DNA of 64,000 nucleotides from Chitinophagaceae bacterium (GTDB lineage Bacteria; Bacteroidota; Bacteroidia; Chitinophagales; Chitinophagaceae). Within the stretch, counting starts at the first letter, position 1. Each line of letters starts with the position of its first letter. A program made the position numbers and the translations under genes. Under the pieces are notes generated by a model that was given only the letters and a program-made list of their open reading frames with translations, was not told the DNA's origin and made no database searches. The stretch is taken from the NCBI GenBank assembly GCA_947454235.1, contig CANGIY010000005.1:62001-126000 (forward strand), written 5' to 3'. This document shows positions 61,384 to 64,000 of this stretch, one piece after another.

Positions 61384-61389
61384 ATTGTA

Positions 61390-62043
61390 CTATCCCAGAA
61401 ACAGATAAGTGAAGCCAATAGTATCGAACGCACCATGTGCTATAATTGGGATAGCCAGTTTTTTGCCTGCGGCGAAGAAAACAATTGCCTGTAAAGCACC
61501 GATGATGCCCGTACATATCATGCCATGTGCACCCTGATAAGCATGAACGAAGCCAAATATGATACCGTTAAGCAGCACAATCACAATTCGGGTTACTATT
61601 TTGTCTCCCATTAGGTCTATCAGTCTGCAAATGAGGTAACCCCGGAACAGTATTTCTTCGAAGAAAGCAGCGGTGGTCCACGAAGCAACCAGCCCAAGTA
61701 TCAACTTGGGGATGCTTTTTTCCATATCAAATACTTCAGAAATGTGTGATGGGGCAAATTTATCAGCGATGAGCTGTACTGCATACAAATCAACAAAGTG
61801 ATAAATGCCTGCTACACCCAAACCGATGATGATATTTTTGATGGTAAAGTACTTAAATGCAAACCCTATTTCATGCCACTCAATTTTTCTAACTTCCATT
61901 GATACTATTGAAATGAGTATCATCAAAGGGGCAGTAATCCACATGGGAAGCATTGAAACACCAATCCCAAAAAACAACAACAATTCAATTGCCATCCCCT
62001 TTTTGGTTGCCAGATGTACTTTTATGTTCAATTTTTCCAGCAT
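61390..62043 (-). CDS. CPBP-family intramembrane glutamic protease-like protein
   Basis: 217 residues with about six hydrophobic segments. CPBP/Abi motifs are complete: EEILFRG (Glu129, Glu130, Arg134), FGFVHAYQG with His167, and IIAHGAFDT with His203. Family members include Rce1-type CAAX proteases and bacteriocin-immunity proteins; the role here is open. It lies upstream of fic on the same strand, but the 91-bp repeat region separates them. Confidence 0.9.
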   Translation of the reverse strand: MLEKLNIKVHLATKKGMAIELLLFFGIGVSMLPMWITAPLMILISIVSMEVRKIEWHEIGFAFKYFTIKNIIIGLGVAGIYHFVDLYAVQLIADKFAPSHISEVFDMEKSIPKLILGLVASWTTAAFFEEILFRGYLICRLIDLMGDKIVTRIVIVLLNGIIFGFVHAYQGAHGMICTGIIGALQAIVFFAAGKKLAIPIIAHGAFDTIGFTYLFLG

Positions 62044-62129
62044 AGTTCCCCCGCCAGTTAAATAGTGCTGACAGTACGAATATAGCGATAGAAGCTGATG
62101 TTTAGTGGTTTGAATTAAAAGAACAAAGG

Positions 62130-63506
62130 TTAAAACAACATCCTGTACACCTCTTCCACTTTATTAACCGTCTTCATGGTTATTTTATTATTGTTATCCA
62201 GCCCTTTTGCATTTACCTTGGGTATGAAAATGGCATCCATGCCTAGTTTATCAGCTTCTGCTATGCGTTGGTCTATTCGGTTTACTGCACGAATCTCTCC
62301 GCTAAGGCCTATTTCACCCACAAAGCAAATATTGTTAGGCAAAGGCTTGTCTTCGTAAGAAGAAAGCAATGCGCAAACCAGTGCCAGTTCTATTGATGGG
62401 TCTTCAACTTTTAAGCCACCTGCTATATTCACGAATACATCTTTTGAGCCAAAATGGAATCCGCCACGTTTTTCGAGTACTGCAAGCAGCAATTGCAACC
62501 TGCGTGGGTCTAGCCCCGATACTGTGCGTTGCGGGGTTCCGTAAACAGCTTGCGTTACTAGTGCCTGCACTTCGATCATCAGTGGGCGTGCACCCTCTAT
62601 TATTGCAGCAATAGCAATGCCGCTCAATGGTTCATTATGTTGCGATAAAAGAATCTCTGATGGGTTAGAAACGGGTCTCATGCCGTTGGCAATCATTTCA
62701 TAGATGCCTAGTTCTGATGTGGAACCAAATCGGTTTTTTAGGGTGCGCAGTAACCTGTAGGCATAGTGGCGGTCGCCTTCAAACTGAAGAACTGTATCAA
62801 CCATGTGTTCTAGTACTTTTGGGCCTGCAATAGTGCCGTCCTTGGTGATATGTCCAATGATGAACACGGGTACATTCATCGATTTTGCGAAACGTTGCAG
62901 TTCGGCGGCACATTCCCTTACTTGGCTCACACTCCCCGATGCCGATTCTACGTAAGGGCTCTCAAGTGTTTGAATAGAGTCTATAATAAGTATGTTGGGC
63001 TTAATTTTTTTTACTTCTTGGAATATGACTGAAGTATCGGTTGCGGTGAGTACAAATAAATTAGGGTTGGAAACATTGATGCGTTCAGCGCGCATTTTTA
63101 TTTGTTGTGCGCTTTCCTCGCCCGATACATATAGCGTAGTAACTTGTTTCCATTGTAGCGCACATTGTAAAAACAATGTTGATTTTCCTATACCGGGGTC
63201 GCCTGCCACTAAAATAACACTACCGGGCACTAGTCCCCCGCCTAAAACACGACTCAGTTCAGGGTCGGGCAAAACCATTCTTTGTTCGTTGACTCTTACA
63301 ATTTCATCAAGTCTGTGTGCTTTGCGTAATTCTTTATTTTCAGTGTGGTCTTCTTCCCACATCACCGATGGCTTTGATTTGTCTTCGCGCTGGGTTACTT
63401 CTTCAACAAAAGTATTCCAGTTGCCACACGATGGGCATTTGCCTGCCCACTTGGGTGCCTCGTAACCGCATTGCTGACAAAAGAAGGAAGTTTTAGTTTT
63501 AGCCAT
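62130..63506 (-). CDS. radA: DNA repair protein RadA
   Basis: 458 residues. The zinc finger is Cys10/Cys13/Cys24/Cys27 (CQQCGYEAPKWAGKCPSC). A RecA-like ATPase follows with Walker A GDPGIGKST (102-110), Walker B ILIIDSIQTL, and the RadA-specific KNRFG motif (about 255-260). The C-terminus is the Lon-like domain (VFVNIAGGLKVEDPSIELAL ... GEIGLSGEIRAV). RadA is a hexameric helicase that extends recombination intermediates with RecA. All features intact. Confidence 0.96.
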   Translation of the reverse strand: MAKTKTSFFCQQCGYEAPKWAGKCPSCGNWNTFVEEVTQREDKSKPSVMWEEDHTENKELRKAHRLDEIVRVNEQRMVLPDPELSRVLGGGLVPGSVILVAGDPGIGKSTLFLQCALQWKQVTTLYVSGEESAQQIKMRAERINVSNPNLFVLTATDTSVIFQEVKKIKPNILIIDSIQTLESPYVESASGSVSQVRECAAELQRFAKSMNVPVFIIGHITKDGTIAGPKVLEHMVDTVLQFEGDRHYAYRLLRTLKNRFGSTSELGIYEMIANGMRPVSNPSEILLSQHNEPLSGIAIAAIIEGARPLMIEVQALVTQAVYGTPQRTVSGLDPRRLQLLLAVLEKRGGFHFGSKDVFVNIAGGLKVEDPSIELALVCALLSSYEDKPLPNNICFVGEIGLSGEIRAVNRIDQRIAEADKLGMDAIFIPKVNAKGLDNNNKITMKTVNKVEEVYRMLF

Positions 63507-63545
63507 GGGTTGAACTATTAGAACGGTGCAATTTATACAAAAATG

Positions 63546-63573
63546 AGAGCCGCCGGAGGAATCCGGCAGCTCT
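63546..63573 (-). terminator. Hairpin ending the formyltransferase-like gene
   Basis: AGAGCCGCCGGA (63546-63557) pairs with TCCGGCAGCTCT (63562-63573), 11 of 12 positions, around GGAA. On the minus strand it is followed by CATTTTTG. It sits between the minus-strand gene ending at 63684 and radA. Confidence 0.55.
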
Positions 63574-63683
63574 ACTTACTAACCCATTAAATTCACAACT
63601 AAGAGCAAAAGTAATAATTGCGATTCAATAAAAAAATGTATTGTCTTATTTTATCGAAAGTTAACCCTTATCCAGCCTCATTT

Positions 63684-64000
63684 TTAGGCAACTGAGGGTG
63701 TATTTTGTTCGGCTGATGTAGTGAGGTTTTCAAACTTCATACCGGGTTGAATGCCAAAATTGGAGAGTTGGTGCCCGGCAAAATAGCCTTCCTCAACTCG
63801 CACAACTTCAAGCCTTAGTCCCATTCCGTCTTTAGTCAATACCACTAGCCCATACTGCATATCAATTGCTAGAATGGCACCGGGAGGGTAGGTTGAAACA
63901 TCTCCGTTGATGTTGATGATGGATGTATTGAGCACACCCACTGTCCATTCTCCAATTCGGGTATATGCACCCATCAATGAATTCGGATTGAGCGAATTAA
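63684..64000 (-). CDS. Formyltransferase C-terminal-domain-like protein, possible fmt (5' end outside window)
   Basis: The frame is open to the right edge of the window; the ATG at 63974 and TTG at 63977 are internal by alignment. At least 105 residues are visible. The sequence NPNSLMGAYTRIGEW ... PPGAILAID ... LVVLTKDGMGLRLEVVRVE ... FGIQPGMKFE matches the order and spacing of the C-terminal domain of methionyl-tRNA formyltransferase, whose usual end is a similar IQPGxxF motif. The match is moderate, and the tail after FE (TTSAEQNTPSVA) is extra. A related formyltransferase is possible. Confidence 0.55.
   Translation of the reverse strand, partial: NSLNPNSLMGAYTRIGEWTVGVLNTSIININGDVSTYPPGAILAIDMQYGLVVLTKDGMGLRLEVVRVEEGYFAGHQLSNFGIQPGMKFENLTTSAEQNTPSVA

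Overview
The window is a chromosomal segment of a member of the Bacteroidota, most likely a Chitinophagales/Sphingobacteriales-type bacterium. The evidence is threefold. Three secreted proteins end in type A C-terminal sorting domains for the type IX secretion system (T9SS). Several promoters match the Bacteroidota -7 element TAnnTTTG. Many envelope families typical of the phylum are present, including DUF5723/OmpA, GEVED-repeat proteins, a TolB/BamA-like fusion and a PGA_cap protein. No rRNA, tRNA, CRISPR array, insertion sequence or prophage was recognised.

Layout. 1-12.5 kb: one giant repeat-built T9SS surface protein, truncated by the left edge and closed by a strong GAAA-loop terminator. 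12.6-16.6 kb: a sugar nucleotidyltransferase, then a tight three-gene kynurenine operon (3-hydroxyanthranilate dioxygenase, kynurenine 3-monooxygenase, tryptophan 2,3-dioxygenase) feeding quinolinate/NAD synthesis from tryptophan. 16.6-25.7 kb: envelope and housekeeping genes (RluF, DUF5723/OmpA, a polyprenyl-phosphate-type glycosyltransferase, a TolB/BamA-like protein, HldD). 25.8-27.8 kb: a damaged ATPase-HNH pair resembling the Septu (PtuA/PtuB) anti-phage system. 28-33.5 kb: CapA-like phosphoesterase, Crp regulator, UspA, LOG-family protein and small envelope proteins. 33.6-39 kb: a bacterial alpha-2-macroglobulin with an intact thioester motif. 39-44.2 kb: small enzymes, a T9SS protein, a TPR-HTH regulator, an unusual signal peptidase and a toxin-antitoxin pair whose toxin is broken. 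44.2-47.8 kb: a GH29-GH3 glycosidase operon. 48-54 kb: a T9SS protein, arylsulfotransferase-like protein, alpha/beta hydrolase, thioredoxin-like protein and a TPR-DUF2971 protein. 54-64 kb: WG-repeat and TPR proteins, two PAS proteins that have a histidine-kinase dimerisation helix but no ATPase domain, a lipoprotein, a Fic protein with a striking repeated promoter motif, a CPBP protease, RadA and the end of a formyltransferase-like gene.

Main points for a second look. The ATPase-HNH pair and the RelE-like toxin together carry three independent single-base lesions (a T-run frameshift and two in-frame TAA codons), while almost everything else looks intact; this fits selective decay of costly defence/toxin genes, or phase variation or sequencing error at the T-run. 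The fic promoter holds two near-identical 33-bp blocks, each with three TACCCAA boxes at the same 12/10-bp spacing, and a 14-bp core of that block recurs about 4 kb away. The signal peptidase carries His where bacterial type I enzymes have the catalytic Lys.

All functional assignments come from reading motifs and families by eye; no database search was run.
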